Under the pieces are notes generated by a model that saw only the letters and a program-made list of their open reading frames with translations, searched no databases and was not told the origin of the DNA. From NCBI GenBank assembly GCA_046635845.1, contig JAQQXN010000001.1: a DNA stretch of 64,000 nucleotides. One strand, given 5' to 3'. Below, in pieces: positions 1 through 8,503 of the stretch. The position numbers and the translations under genes are program-made. How positions within the stretch are numbered: position 1 is the first letter of the stretch; each line of letters starts with the position of its first letter. This DNA is from UBA168 sp011055275. Its GTDB lineage: Archaea > Thermoproteota > Thermoprotei_A > Marsarchaeales > UBA168.

Positions 1-275
1 AGCAGTACACGCTGCTCATAGTTGGGCTTTTGGGCAACAGGGGTGAGCTTGGCTTTAACGACATAGCCAGAGCTGTGGGAAGGCCCAGGGCGAATCTCCT
101 ATCGCAGAGGCTCCGCGAGCTCGAGGAGGTAGGGCTTGCGAAGCGGCGCATCATACAACAAAGGCCAGTTCGCGTTGCTTACTCGCTTACCGACGCTGGC
201 CTACAGCTAAGGAAATTACTCATTCCGGTGTTCGAGTGGCTGGAATCAGTTCAAAACAATGACAAGGGCGGGTGA
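1..275 (+). CDS. HxlR-type winged-helix regulator (5' end cut)
   Basis: This is the C-terminal part of a small winged-helix transcription regulator; the start lies before the window. The visible frame opens with QYTLLIVGLLGNRGELGFNDI and continues with LLSQRLRELEEVGL and RVAYSLTDAG. This matches the recognition helix and wing of HxlR-family proteins (LSxRLxELExxGL, then YxLTxxG). HxlR proteins are dimeric DNA-binding regulators that often respond to small electrophiles or redox signals, but no effector can be read here. The missing N-terminus would carry the first helix and any sensing cysteine. A related single-domain DNA-binding family (ArsR or MarR) is the main alternative. Confidence 0.75.
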   Translation, partial: QYTLLIVGLLGNRGELGFNDIARAVGRPRANLLSQRLRELEEVGLAKRRIIQQRPVRVAYSLTDAGLQLRKLLIPVFEWLESVQNNDKGG

Positions 276-365
276 GCTTATCGCGTCAGCGATGGGCTCG
301 CAGCGGGTATCAGCGGGTTTCTCGGAGGGCAGGTTTTTATCTCCTTGCGCTTTCAAAATCGTAAG

Positions 366-737
366 ATGACAGCGAGGGACGATCCGCGCAAGGCGTTCTA
401 CATTGGGCTTGGCATAATGTTCGTACTTTTTGGCATCTCCGCGGTGATAGGAGTTCTTTACAGGTATCCCATCAGCGCGACCGCACCTGACTACTTTGGC
501 TGGATTGGCGGGCTGGCTGGCGTTGCCGTTGCCATGCTATGGGCCATATTCGTGATATGGGCCATATCTTTCTTCTTCAAGTACTTTCCTCATTCCTCAA
601 GGTATAGGGATTACTGGGCCAGGGATGAAGCACTTGAGATACTGAGAGAGAGGTACGCAAAGGGAGAAATAACGAAGCAGGAGTTTGAACAGATGATGCA
701 GGACTTGAAGAGGGCGAGGGAAGAGAGCAACAGCTAG
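366..737 (+). CDS. Two-TM membrane protein with SHOCT-like C-terminus
   Basis: This 123-residue protein has two hydrophobic helices (about residues 11-31 and 46-71) and then a charged tail. The tail fits a SHOCT-type short C-terminal helical domain (EALEILRERYAKGEITKQEF, then EQMMQDL). SHOCT domains are found at the ends of many small membrane or secreted proteins and are thought to mediate oligomerisation; no enzyme activity is indicated. I chose the ATG at 366 because a TATA-like stretch lies at 333-340, the usual spacing for leaderless transcripts here. An in-frame TTG at 345 would add seven residues. Function is unknown. Confidence 0.7.
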   Translation: MTARDDPRKAFYIGLGIMFVLFGISAVIGVLYRYPISATAPDYFGWIGGLAGVAVAMLWAIFVIWAISFFFKYFPHSSRYRDYWARDEALEILRERYAKGEITKQEFEQMMQDLKRAREESNS

Positions 738-1137
738 GTTCAAGTACGCGTCAAAGCTGCGTCCCCCTGAGCGCAGGAAAAAGTAAATTTCTTTTTGGAG
801 TGCCGCAGATGCGCATTGAGGATTGACGTAGCACCAATCGACAAGCACGCTTGTCCTTTTTCCAACTTTACCTACTCCATGGGTTGGCGCGTTCTGCAAG
901 GGAACCATTGGGAGCACTGGGACAGGGTTCATTATGGTATTTTGGCGAGCGATTTTCAATTTTTACTGCCGGTATGCTTGGGCCGTTTCCCTCCACGCGG
1001 GCTTCCTGCTCTGCCTGCAGGGGCAGCCGACCGATGGACAGGTTTTACTCGCGAATTCGATGGTCTGCTGCGTTCACTAATCCAAATAATCAGTTTTTTG
1101 GTGGTAAGCTTTATGGAGGGCAGGGCCATCCCAGCAA
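738..1137. other. 400-bp intergenic region, no supported gene
   Basis: Several short open frames cross this stretch on both strands, but none has a recognisable domain or a convincing promoter-start pair. A TATA-like AGCTTTATGG near 1107-1116 sits about 26 nt before the ATG at 1138 and probably serves the MetE-like gene. Otherwise I see nothing I can support. Confidence 0.5.
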
Positions 1138-2304
1138 ATGATAGAGAGAACGTTTGTGGGTAGCTGGTACAGGACTCCAGAGGTCGAGGCGTTGCTGAGG
1201 GAGAGCCCTACCGGGGAAATCGCGAACCACGAGAAAGAAGTGGAAAGGGCCGAAAGGACGGCCATACGCGAGCAGTTACATCCTTTGGGCGGTAACTCAA
1301 AGGGCCTGACGTGGGTAAGCAACGGGGAGCAGAGGAAGAGCGGATACACCACGTACCTGCCCAACAGGTTTCATGGTTTCTCCTCGACCGAGAAAGTGCC
1401 GCAACCTGGGCTTCCAGGGTTGGTGGAAGAGCTCAAGGAGGCGAACCCAGCCCTCTTAGCGGCTCTTTCCTCTCAGAGCGTGATCGCTTCCCTCCCGAAG
1501 GTTGAGGACAGGTTGGCCTACGTTGGCGCGGCCCTCTCAAGGGACGAGGCCCAACAGGCCGTGAGATTGGCCAGAGAGGAGGGGGCGCCCAAGGTTTTCG
1601 TTACCGCACCATCACCAGGGGTAATAACGGTGTTCTTTCCCCCGGGCAAGGCATATCGCGATCACTTGGAGTACTTGGGGGCTCTCTCTGCCGAGATAAG
1701 AAAAGAGTATGAGGCCATACTCAGCGTCGATGGCGCCTACCTGCAAATAGACGCGCCCGACCTTGCCATGGCAAAGCAGCTCTCACCCGATTGGGGCATC
1801 GACTTCTACGAGGCCCTTCCGCATCACGTAGACGCCATAAATGAGGCGGTGAAGGGATTGCCCAAAGAAAGGATAAGGGTTCACTATTGCTACGGTAACT
1901 ACCTTTCATCTCACGTTAGCGACGCCGACTTCAGAAGGGTGCTGCCTGAAATAGCTAGGCTTAACGTGAGCGCCATAGTGGGGGAAACGGCCAATCCTAG
2001 GCATGAGGGCGACGTGCTGATCTACGAGGATTACGTTAGGGAGCACGGGTGGCCTAAGGGATTAAAGCTGGCCGTAAGCGTGGTGGACGTCAAGACACCT
2101 TTCGTTGAGTCAGCGGAGACGGTTGCGGTAAGGCTGGATAGGTACGCCGCATTCCTGGGAGCGGAGAACATAATGGCCAGTACCGACTGCGGCTTCCAGA
2201 CCTTCTTGGGTTTGGATAACGTGCCCAAGGCGATAGCCCTTAAGAAGTTAGCGGCGATCGCGGAGGGAACGGAGTTGGAGGAAAAGAGGCTTGGGCTGGC
2301 TTGA
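1138..2304 (+). CDS. MetE-family (cobalamin-independent) methyltransferase, catalytic domain only
   Basis: This is a 388-residue protein of the MetE/UROD-like TIM-barrel family, matching the zinc-binding catalytic half of cobalamin-independent methionine synthase and lacking the N-terminal half of bacterial MetE. Likely zinc ligands are His249 and Cys251 (HYCYGNY), Glu283 (GETANPRHE) and Cys351 (STDCGFQT), in the order His-Cys-Glu-Cys known from MetE. The NPRHE segment is typical of the subgroup that also includes epoxyalkane:coenzyme M transferase, so the acceptor thiol may be homocysteine or another thiol. Short archaeal MetE proteins use methylated corrinoid or pterin carriers as methyl donors. 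The ATG at 1138 lies about 26 nt after a TATA-like box. It is followed by a duplicated T-rich terminator. Confidence 0.85.
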   Translation: MIERTFVGSWYRTPEVEALLRESPTGEIANHEKEVERAERTAIREQLHPLGGNSKGLTWVSNGEQRKSGYTTYLPNRFHGFSSTEKVPQPGLPGLVEELKEANPALLAALSSQSVIASLPKVEDRLAYVGAALSRDEAQQAVRLAREEGAPKVFVTAPSPGVITVFFPPGKAYRDHLEYLGALSAEIRKEYEAILSVDGAYLQIDAPDLAMAKQLSPDWGIDFYEALPHHVDAINEAVKGLPKERIRVHYCYGNYLSSHVSDADFRRVLPEIARLNVSAIVGETANPRHEGDVLIYEDYVREHGWPKGLKLAVSVVDVKTPFVESAETVAVRLDRYAAFLGAENIMASTDCGFQTFLGLDNVPKAIALKKLAAIAEGTELEEKRLGLA

Positions 2305-2354
2305 GCGTTCCTAGGGAAAAGCGAAACGGGCGCGTAACATCGCGCGCCATGACT

Positions 2355-2382
2355 TTTTTGCGTTAGTATTTTTGCGTTAGTA
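2355..2382 (+). terminator. T-rich terminator present as a 14-bp tandem duplication
   Basis: The 14-mer TTTTTGCGTTAGTA occurs twice head to tail (2355-2368 and 2369-2382) about 50 nt after the MetE-like gene. Archaeal transcription ends at T-tracts, so each copy could act as a terminator. The perfect duplication suggests a recent slippage event. Confidence 0.45.
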
Positions 2383-2536
2383 GAGGATCAGGGGTCGTAG
2401 GTCCGTTGGGAGAGGCGAGTTTACCGCGCCCAGCACGATGCGAGGCTCGATAAGAGATGAAGAAGCTCAAGGCACTAAACTCGACCAGCGAATGGGCTTT
2501 TGCATTGGGTTTATAACTGCATGGGTATGAATAATT

Positions 2537-3520
2537 ATGCAATACACGCGCTTGGGTGGTTCGGGATTAAAGGTTTCTAGGATATGCCTTGGGACGATGT
2601 CCTTCGGCAATACCGCCGACTGGATGGTCGAAAAGGAGGAAGCGTTCAAGGTCCTTTCGAGGGCATGGGACCTGGGCATAAACTTCTACGACACGGCCAA
2701 CGTCTACTCCAGGGGAAGGGCCGAGGAGATACTGGGCGAGTTCCTTCAGGGAAGGAGGGAGGACGCCGTCGTGGCCACCAAGGTTTTCGGCAGGATGGGC
2801 GATGGGCCCAACGATTCTGGGCTTTCGAGAAAGCACATTTTGAGGCAGATAGACGCATCCCTCAAGAGGCTTGGCACCGATTACGTGGACCTCTACCAGA
2901 CCCACAGGTGGGATTACGACACCCCGATCGAGGAGACCCTTTCCACGCTTACGGACCTAGTCCACGAGGGAAAGGTGAGGTACATAGGGGCCTCAAGCAT
3001 GTGGGCTTACCAGTTCGCGACCGCCTACTTCACCGCCGAGATGAAGGGATACGAGAAGTTCGTGAGCATGCAGAACCTCTACAACCTGCTCTACAGGGAG
3101 GAGGAAAGGGAGATGATACCGTTTTGCAAGGAGCATGGTGTGGGGCTTATACCTTGGAGTCCCGACGCCGTTGGCGTCCTATCAGGAAGGTATTATAAGG
3201 ATGGAAAACTGGTAGTCGGGCCGAACGATAACAGCAGGTTGAGGCCTGGAGGCGGAGATCACGGTATATACATAGCTCCTCCTGAGAACGCCGAGATAGT
3301 GAAGAGGGTCATAGAGGTGGCAAAGAACAAGGGGGCTACTCCGATGCAGGTGGCTCTAGCATGGCTGCTTTACAAAGGGGTAACTGCGCCCATAATTGCT
3401 ACCACCAAGGTAGAGCATCTAGAGGAGGATGTGGGAGCGCTCGACGTCAAGCTGACTGACGACGACGTTAAGTACATGGAGGAGCCATACAGACCTAAGC
3501 CTATCTATGGTCACCGCTGA
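2537..3520 (+). CDS. Aldo/keto reductase
   Basis: This is a 327-residue NADPH-dependent oxidoreductase of the aldo/keto reductase superfamily, a TIM barrel that reduces aldehydes and ketones or works in reverse on alcohols. The catalytic tetrad is visible: Asp52 and Tyr57 in YDTANVYSRG, Lys82 in ATKVFG, and His123 in YQTHRWDYDTP. The family start MxYxxLGxSGLKVSRxxLGTM is intact, and length is normal. It resembles the potassium-channel beta subunit-like and YghZ-like subgroup, which often acts on methylglyoxal or sugar-derived aldehydes, but the substrate cannot be read from sequence. A TATA-like GTTTATAAC at 2509-2517 gives a leaderless ATG at 2537. It stands alone as a transcription unit. 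Confidence 0.93.
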   Translation: MQYTRLGGSGLKVSRICLGTMSFGNTADWMVEKEEAFKVLSRAWDLGINFYDTANVYSRGRAEEILGEFLQGRREDAVVATKVFGRMGDGPNDSGLSRKHILRQIDASLKRLGTDYVDLYQTHRWDYDTPIEETLSTLTDLVHEGKVRYIGASSMWAYQFATAYFTAEMKGYEKFVSMQNLYNLLYREEEREMIPFCKEHGVGLIPWSPDAVGVLSGRYYKDGKLVVGPNDNSRLRPGGGDHGIYIAPPENAEIVKRVIEVAKNKGATPMQVALAWLLYKGVTAPIIATTKVEHLEEDVGALDVKLTDDDVKYMEEPYRPKPIYGHR

Positions 3521-3550
3521 GGTTGACGGTCGGCCGAAATCTGACGGGCG

Positions 3551-3570
3551 TTTTTTCTGACTGGTTTTTT
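3551..3570 (+). terminator. Double T-tract after aldo/keto reductase
   Basis: Two runs of six Ts (3551-3556 and 3565-3570) follow the reductase stop codon by 30-50 nt, as expected for archaeal intrinsic termination. Confidence 0.45.
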
Positions 3571-4428
3571 ATTTGGTTATGGGTACCTTTTTATTCGCTT
3601 GCTCGCTTAAGCTGTCAAATCATCGCTATCATCGCACGTAGTATTTCAGATCTCGCCTTCCCTTTATATCGCCAAATTGGTCGCCTAAATGACAATGAGC
3701 TTGGCCATTACTTGATGAGCTCAGTCACCGTTCGCCACTCGTCGAGTGTGGCTTCTTGCTGTCTGCGTTCTGCGTCAAAGCCGGTCCGCGTTTAGAAGAG
3801 GCACGACGCTGCTTTCGGCTTTCTCAAATTCTGGAAAATACAGGTGATTCAGGAGGGATAATGTGTTGAGGTAATGCTCGAACTTTCAAAATCGAGCATC
3901 CGCTGTTAGGCTGAGGCCCCTGTTGTAGAGGTGTCCGTGGGCTCGCACAGCGGTTTTCCCTAACCTTGACTTGTGGAGGTTGTTCGTGCCCACGATGCTA
4001 AAGTAGCTTGAGATGCGGGCTTTTGCTGCTTCGCGACTCGGTAGGAAAACGTGTTTTTGCTAGTTCCCTGCTTCATAGTGTAAGCATAGGAAGCAACTTT
4101 CTGAGGAAAGGATACCCAATGCGATGGAATGAGCGATCTCTGAGCGTCTCTTCGGCGGCAAGCTGTTGGATAAGCCGTAACGGACCTTTTGATCTTCGGC
4201 ATCGGCAGGACTCGAATAGAGGTGAAGAGAAGGAGCGACAGAAAAGCTACTAGGTCATCGTCCATCGTCTGAGGAGTTTAGGTCTACGTTAGGAACGGTT
4301 GCGATACTCGAGCTCATCCTCGCTTACACCACATCCCAGGCCGCCCTCTTTTACCCCTTAGCAAGAGGCCATAAGGGTGTGCTCTGGCTTCAACCATGAA
4401 GGTTTAGATCGCCAGTGAAAAGGCGTAA
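3571..4428. other. Long intergenic region, no supported gene
   Basis: About 860 nt without a confident gene. Codon quality is poor in all frames. A perfect 8-bp inverted repeat (ATGCTCGA at 3874-3881, TCGAGCAT at 3892-3899, 10-nt loop) could form a hairpin. The minus-strand frame near 3900-4050 has an open, basic stretch that looks faintly transposase-like, but I cannot assign it. A TATA-like GGTTTAGATC near 4400 serves the next gene. Confidence 0.4.
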
Positions 4429-4896
4429 ATGCGCACGCGGTCTCCATTCGCCATGAAATGGGTCACAAGGGAAAGAGCTCACGTTGACAGGATAGCGTGC
4501 CCTTGGCTGATAAGTAAGTTCGTGGACGCTAGCGCTGAGTTCCTTTTCGTGCCAGCTGATTCGGTAAAAGAGATAGCGGAGAAGGAAGGAGCGATTCCCT
4601 TTGACGTTCCAGGTGTCGAGCTCACGCATTACTTTGAGGGAGGTGAGGAACGCGTCTCCTTTGATGCCATAATAAGGAAATATGGCCTTAAGGATCCAGC
4701 GCTGCTTGAGCTCGCAAAGGTAGTGAGGGGAGCTGACGCTAAGGTCCCTAACCCTCCACCGGAGTCAGCTGGCCTTAGGGCTGCAGCTGCGGGCTTCAGG
4801 TTGATATCCAAAGACGATTACGATAACATGCGCTTGCAGTTTCCCCTTTACGATGCCCTTTATGCGTACTTCAAGCAGCGGGCGCAGTCACAGTAA
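4429..4896 (+). CDS. ChrB-type chromate resistance protein, C-terminal domain form
   Basis: This 155-residue protein matches the ChrB C-terminal domain family. Diagnostic segments are WVTRERAHVDRIACPWLISK near the start, FDVPGVELTHYFEG in the middle, and FPLYDALYAYF at the end. In bacteria the full-length ChrB regulates or assists the ChrA chromate efflux pump; stand-alone versions of this domain occur in prokaryotes with no nearby chrA, as here, and their role is unproven. The conserved His, Asp, Cys and Arg cluster at the N-terminus could bind metal. ATG at 4429 lies about 25 nt after a weak TATA-like box; ATG at 4453 (MKWVT) is an alternative start. Confidence 0.75.
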   Translation: MRTRSPFAMKWVTRERAHVDRIACPWLISKFVDASAEFLFVPADSVKEIAEKEGAIPFDVPGVELTHYFEGGEERVSFDAIIRKYGLKDPALLELAKVVRGADAKVPNPPPESAGLRAAAAGFRLISKDDYDNMRLQFPLYDALYAYFKQRAQSQ

Positions 4897-4911
4897 TAGA
4901 TGGTCAGGCTT

Positions 4912-5805
4912 CTACCCGCTACGCCCAGCCAGCAAGCCCTTTATGAAGCTTTCCAGCGCAGCGTTGTAACCTTCCCTGTTTTCCCACATGGTGAGATGAG
5001 AGCAGTTCTCGAAAACAATTAACTGGGAGCCTGTGATCTTCTCATGAATTACTTCCGCGACTTTAGGCGTCACCTCATCATATTCGCCCACGGTTATGAG
5101 CGTTGGGAGGTGAATCTCCGAAAGCCTGTCGGTTATGTCCCAGTTCTTTATGGTCCCCGTTATGGTGAACTCGTTCGGTCCGTTCATAACCCTGTACACG
5201 TTCCTCTTCTCGGCGAAGTCAAGGGAGATCTTGACCGGTGGCGGCACGTCTGGCAGCCTAAGCAAGTGCTTCGAGTAGAACTCCTGCACAGCCCTCTTAT
5301 AGGCTGGATCCTCTTCATCCCCGGTTTGCTCGAAGCGCCTTATGGCCTCTCTCGATTCCTCGGATAGTCCCTCTATTAATCTCTTCATCTCGGAGACTGC
5401 GAGCGGAACGCTTGAGAGTCCTCCTGAAATTATGAGGCCGCGCAATCTGTCCTGGTACTTAAGGGAGTAGGCTAGGGCGAGAGCGCCACCGTAAGACGAT
5501 CCCATCAGGAACACCTTTTCATTACCCACGAGCTTTCTTCTGAGCTCCTCGGCCTCCTCTATCCCGTACTCGATGGTGAACTTGGACCTGTCTGGCTCTT
5601 CCGAGCGACCACATCCAAATTGATCGTAAAAGATCACGGTTATTCCCCTATCCGCCAGGTCGGCAAGGGGTAGGAGGTAGTCGTGCGAGCTTCCTGGTCC
5701 CCCGTGCATGGTGAGGAGCTTCGCGATCTCAGGCTGAGCTCTCACTATTTTGTAGTATATTTTAAGTCCTAAGACGTCCTTAAATCCCTCTTCTACGACG
5801 ACCAT
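4912..5805 (-). CDS. Proline iminopeptidase / tricorn-interacting factor F1-like
   Basis: This is an alpha/beta-hydrolase aminopeptidase of family S33. It removes N-terminal residues, preferentially proline, from short peptides in the cytoplasm. HGGPGSSHDY carries the oxyanion HGGPG motif, GSSYGGALAL holds the nucleophile Ser in GxSxGG, and ENCSHLTMWE supplies the catalytic His near the C-terminus. Length after start correction is 297 residues, like the Thermoplasma tricorn factor F1. I set the start at the ATG at 5805 (MVVVEEGFKDV) because a TATA-like box on this strand (5829-5836) sits 27 nt upstream; an upstream in-frame start at 5892 would add 29 residues of poor quality. A tricorn protease gene in the same window supports an F1 role. 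Confidence 0.9.
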   Translation of the reverse strand: MVVVEEGFKDVLGLKIYYKIVRAQPEIAKLLTMHGGPGSSHDYLLPLADLADRGITVIFYDQFGCGRSEEPDRSKFTIEYGIEEAEELRRKLVGNEKVFLMGSSYGGALALAYSLKYQDRLRGLIISGGLSSVPLAVSEMKRLIEGLSEESREAIRRFEQTGDEEDPAYKRAVQEFYSKHLLRLPDVPPPVKISLDFAEKRNVYRVMNGPNEFTITGTIKNWDITDRLSEIHLPTLITVGEYDEVTPKVAEVIHEKITGSQLIVFENCSHLTMWENREGYNAALESFIKGLLAGRSG

Positions 5806-5828
5806 GAGCCATTTCTTTGTTGGCTGCC

Positions 5829-5836
5829 TTATATGG
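5829..5836 (-). promoter_or_regulatory. TATA box deciding the F1 peptidase start
   Basis: The minus-strand sequence CCATATAAGG is centred about 27 nt before the ATG at 5805. This spacing matches a leaderless transcript and rules out the longer reading that would begin upstream of the promoter. Confidence 0.6.
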
Positions 5837-5919
5837 GTTTTTGACGTGGCGGAGTTTGGGGGGGCGGAAATTCGCTTTCCTAAGGATAGCATGGATGGCC
5901 TTTCTCAGGGGAGTGCGAC

Positions 5920-6002
5920 AAATTTAACAGCTATACGGAAAACATGTACACTACGAAGGGCGCTGCGATCAGCCCCATTATAAATTTAACAGCTATACGG
6001 AA
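5920..6002. repeat. Pair of perfect 21-bp direct repeats
   Basis: The 21-mer starting AAATTTAACAGCTATACGGA occurs at 5920-5940 and again at 5982-6002, 62 bp apart, with no mismatch. On the minus strand the second copy reads in frame as FRIAVKF followed by a hydrophobic helix (IMGLIAAPFVVYMF), while the first copy supplies the stop in a shifted frame. This looks like a local duplication inside the decayed 3' end of a membrane-protein gene (minus strand, about 5931-6140). A short real gene of 69 residues cannot be excluded. Confidence 0.6.
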
Positions 6003-6320
6003 GCCGGTACATTGTCCATTGGGGCTCTGCCCTTGGAATGCAGACGACGCGCTTACGGACGGTAAGACCAACGGGGCCTTGAAGTCGCGAGCCCTGCTGA
6101 ATGAAGCGAGAAGTTCCTCTGCCAGTACAGGGTAGTCCACTGAGTCTCTGTTCTCTTAATAATCGCGTACGCAGATATTTTGAAGTACTGTAGATTAGAT
6201 TTTCAGTTGTCTCAGAAATAGCTCTCCCTACATAGAAACCTTTTCACAATTTCGCTGCAGCGTAAAAAATCAGGTAAATTTGACCGTAGGCGGAATAAGT
6301 TCACGATCATGGGTTAGATT
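6003..6320. other. Intergenic region between F1 peptidase and YeeE genes
   Basis: Part of the possible membrane-protein remnant on the minus strand ends here (to about 6140). The rest is AT-rich, with no supported gene or RNA. Confidence 0.4.
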
Positions 6321-7691
6321 TTACCTGTATCCTCTGGCGTTTATCTTCAGGTGCATGATTGTGTAGAGCACTATCCACGCGCTGACCAGAACAGCTATCA
6401 TGAATACGAAGCTGGATATGGCCATCTGTATGTTTCCGCTTAGGATGTGACCAGAGGCACACCCGTTGGCCATCCTAGCGCCGAAAAGCACCATGAAAGT
6501 ACCGATAAAGGCACCCAAAGCCCTCTTGCCCTCGCTAGGGCCGAAATTATGCTGCCATACGAATGGAACCTGCTTCTTGTAACCCATGAAGCGCTTGGTA
6601 ATTATGCTGGCCGATATCAGGCCGCCCAAGAAGGTGCCTAAATCAGAGAATGGTTCCCATCCAATTTCGCTGAACGGCTTGTTGACCGGTATACCGTTTA
6701 CTATGTGCATACCGCCGAAAAGCTGGAAGTATGGATTTGCGGCAGCCCAGGATGGGTTCACCAAATAAGACAGTTGAGCCCCTATCCATGAATAAGTAGT
6801 GGATTCGCCAAATATCTGATGCAATATTATAACAGCCACGGCAGTTATAGTGAACTCAAGGCCAAGCAGAATAATCATCCTGGCATTTTTAATGCTGCTT
6901 TCGTTAACAAGTCTAGTTATGAAGGGTCTGGCGTTGGGGTACTTTTGGGATTCTTCATCTATTACTTCATCAAACCTCACGATCTCCTGATTGTTTCCCG
7001 TCAGATGGTATCCGCATGACTGCTTGACTGGTTGGCCTGGATACCTGGGCAGAAGCAGGAACAAGGAAATCAGTATTGCTCCAAATACAAGGCTGACCGC
7101 AAAGATCTCTGGCTTACTTATGGCACCAACGACACTGGCCCATGTGATTGGCCCGTAATTCATGGTTTCCCAGAAGAATGGCTTAGCAGCTCCAAATATC
7201 ACGGACCAAGTGAAGGCGCCGAGCAAGCCACCTAACACTGCATATATGGCATCTCTGCGACCTTGCCCTAGCGCTATCCAAACGGTGCCAGGGAAGTAAC
7301 CGGCTATTCCTACCCCCGCTCCAAAGATCAAACCACCTATAACCACGCCTGGAACAAAGAAGTCTTTAATGCCGAAGTTGGGGTGAGGTACTATTAGGTT
7401 CACGGCATAAAGTAGGATAGCACCTACTCCTATTGCGAATCCGAAGCATACCATTAGGAACCTATCCTGAAATGCCATCACCCTGAACAGGGTATCAGGA
7501 TCGGAAAAGTTCCAAATCTCAAGCGGGGTTGCGAGGAGTATGCCCGCTACGACGCCCAGTACTAGGGGTGCCTTGTATATATGCATGACATCCTGCATGT
7601 ATATCCCGCCGAACAGCATCATGATAGAAACTATAAACAAAATAGTGCTGGCAACGACATAAACCCGTTCGTCCTTCTTCTCATCCGACAT
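6321..7691 (-). CDS. YeeE/YedE-family sulfur transporter
   Basis: This 456-residue polytopic membrane protein has about nine to eleven hydrophobic segments. It shows the duplicated YeeE/YedE (DUF395) signatures with conserved cysteines: SCGYHLTGNN in the middle and GARMANGCASGHILSGN near the C-terminus. Bacterial YeeE imports thiosulfate through a cysteine relay of this type, and relatives move other sulfur or selenium species. Its neighbours are two DsrE-fold proteins and a TauE/SafE exporter, which supports a sulfur role. The charged N-terminus MSDEKKDERV precedes the first helix. A TATA-like element near 7724-7730 lies somewhat far from the ATG at 7691, so a short leader is possible. The exact substrate is inference. 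Confidence 0.85.
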   Translation of the reverse strand: MSDEKKDERVYVVASTILFIVSIMMLFGGIYMQDVMHIYKAPLVLGVVAGILLATPLEIWNFSDPDTLFRVMAFQDRFLMVCFGFAIGVGAILLYAVNLIVPHPNFGIKDFFVPGVVIGGLIFGAGVGIAGYFPGTVWIALGQGRRDAIYAVLGGLLGAFTWSVIFGAAKPFFWETMNYGPITWASVVGAISKPEIFAVSLVFGAILISLFLLLPRYPGQPVKQSCGYHLTGNNQEIVRFDEVIDEESQKYPNARPFITRLVNESSIKNARMIILLGLEFTITAVAVIILHQIFGESTTYSWIGAQLSYLVNPSWAAANPYFQLFGGMHIVNGIPVNKPFSEIGWEPFSDLGTFLGGLISASIITKRFMGYKKQVPFVWQHNFGPSEGKRALGAFIGTFMVLFGARMANGCASGHILSGNIQMAISSFVFMIAVLVSAWIVLYTIMHLKINARGYR

Positions 7692-8019
7692 TTGCTATTG
7701 CCATGTATAGTATTCACAGGTGCGTATAAGTTTTTCCTATTACTGATAAAATTATCCAGAATTCGACATTGTGTTGAACCGGTTCGAGATGAAGTCATTT
7801 CCCCTTGCGCCTTAGTGCAAAAGATGGGAGCGCTAGCCGTCGCGTTGCGATTGAGATCATATCGTCGAGCGGCCGAGAATACGCTGTGATCTCCACGTCT
7901 TCGTGTTTTGTGTCAAGAGGGGGCTTAATGCTTCGATCATGTTGTTGTGTTTAGGTCAAATCGTCACGATTATGAATAATTTGTCATAAAATAGATACCT
8001 TTAAACGTGTCCTTCGGAA
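7692..8019. other. Divergent promoter region between YeeE and DsrE genes
   Basis: No gene is supported. It holds promoters for both flanking genes and, at 7972-7982, the motif ATGAATAATTT that recurs upstream of the second dsrE gene. Confidence 0.5.
7972..7992 (+). promoter_or_regulatory. Putative shared operator upstream of first dsrE gene
   Basis: ATGAATAATTT (7972-7982) is followed by GTCATAAAAT. The same 11-mer, followed by AGCTAAAATG, occurs at 10361-10371 upstream of the second dsrE gene. It abuts the likely TATA element (about 7988-7997), a good place for a repressor site. Function is inferred only from the repetition. Confidence 0.4.
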
Positions 8020-8352
8020 ATGCCTCGACCAAAGGTGAAGATACTGTTAGCGGTTGATTCGGAAGACAAAATACCCATGTCGCTTACGGCTGCAGAGCAC
8101 CTATCTGAAATGCCCGAAGCAGAGGTAGTGGAAGTGGTTTACCTTAACGGTGGAATAGCTGCCGTCGTTGAAAAGAACAGGATTGCACCGCTTATAAATA
8201 ACCCTAAGGTGCAGGTTTACGCTTGCGGTACATCCATGGAAGCGCGCAACATAACGAGAGATGAGCTGGCCCCCGGTGTGATCTATGTCCCCGCTAGCTT
8301 GAAGGAAATAATCAAGAGAATTCAAGAGGGCTACATATACTTAACGCTTTGA
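8020..8352 (+). CDS. DsrE-fold sulfur-trafficking protein
   Basis: This 110-residue cytoplasmic protein has the DsrE/DsrF-like fold. The C-terminal half QVYACGTSMEARNITRDELA-PGV matches the family segment in which a single conserved cysteine can carry a persulfide; here it is the Cys of YACGTS. DsrE-like proteins move sulfane sulfur between carriers such as TusA and thiosulfate- or sulfide-handling enzymes. It lies between a YeeE transporter and a TauE exporter in what looks like one sulfur locus. The ATG at 8020 follows an AT-rich promoter with the shared 11-bp motif, and a run of seven Ts at 8353-8359 ends the unit. Partner proteins are not identified. Confidence 0.8.
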   Translation: MPRPKVKILLAVDSEDKIPMSLTAAEHLSEMPEAEVVEVVYLNGGIAAVVEKNRIAPLINNPKVQVYACGTSMEARNITRDELAPGVIYVPASLKEIIKRIQEGYIYLTL

Positions 8353-8359
8353 TTTTTTT
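8353..8359 (+). terminator. T7 tract after dsrE gene
   Basis: Seven consecutive Ts directly follow the stop codon, typical of archaeal intrinsic termination. Confidence 0.45.
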
Positions 8360-8503
8360 GCATATTTAGGTGCTTATCTCCTAGTTGGGTTACGCGACGT
8401 CGAAGAAGGAATAAAGCCGAAGGATTATTCATGAAACCGACGAATTGCAATTTTATTCATCTTTAGGCACGCTTAAATTGAACCACGGAGCACTTCAATC
8501 GAT

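Noticed and set aside
795..1163. Overlapping Cys-rich frames upstream of the MetE-like gene
   Set aside because: No domain pattern; both overlap the well-supported promoter and start of the next gene.
3523..3795. Open frame of 90 codons right after the aldo/keto reductase
   Set aside because: It covers the terminator T-tracts, has no family resemblance and has no promoter or ribosome binding site of its own.
3900..4265. Minus-strand basic frames that look faintly like a transposase
   Set aside because: No catalytic motif or inverted ends could be found, and the frame breaks repeatedly.
7765..7800. Fourth MITE end (TTGTGTTGAACCGGTTCGAGA-like)
   Set aside because: Similarity to the MITE right end is short and no partner end occurs within 200 bp.
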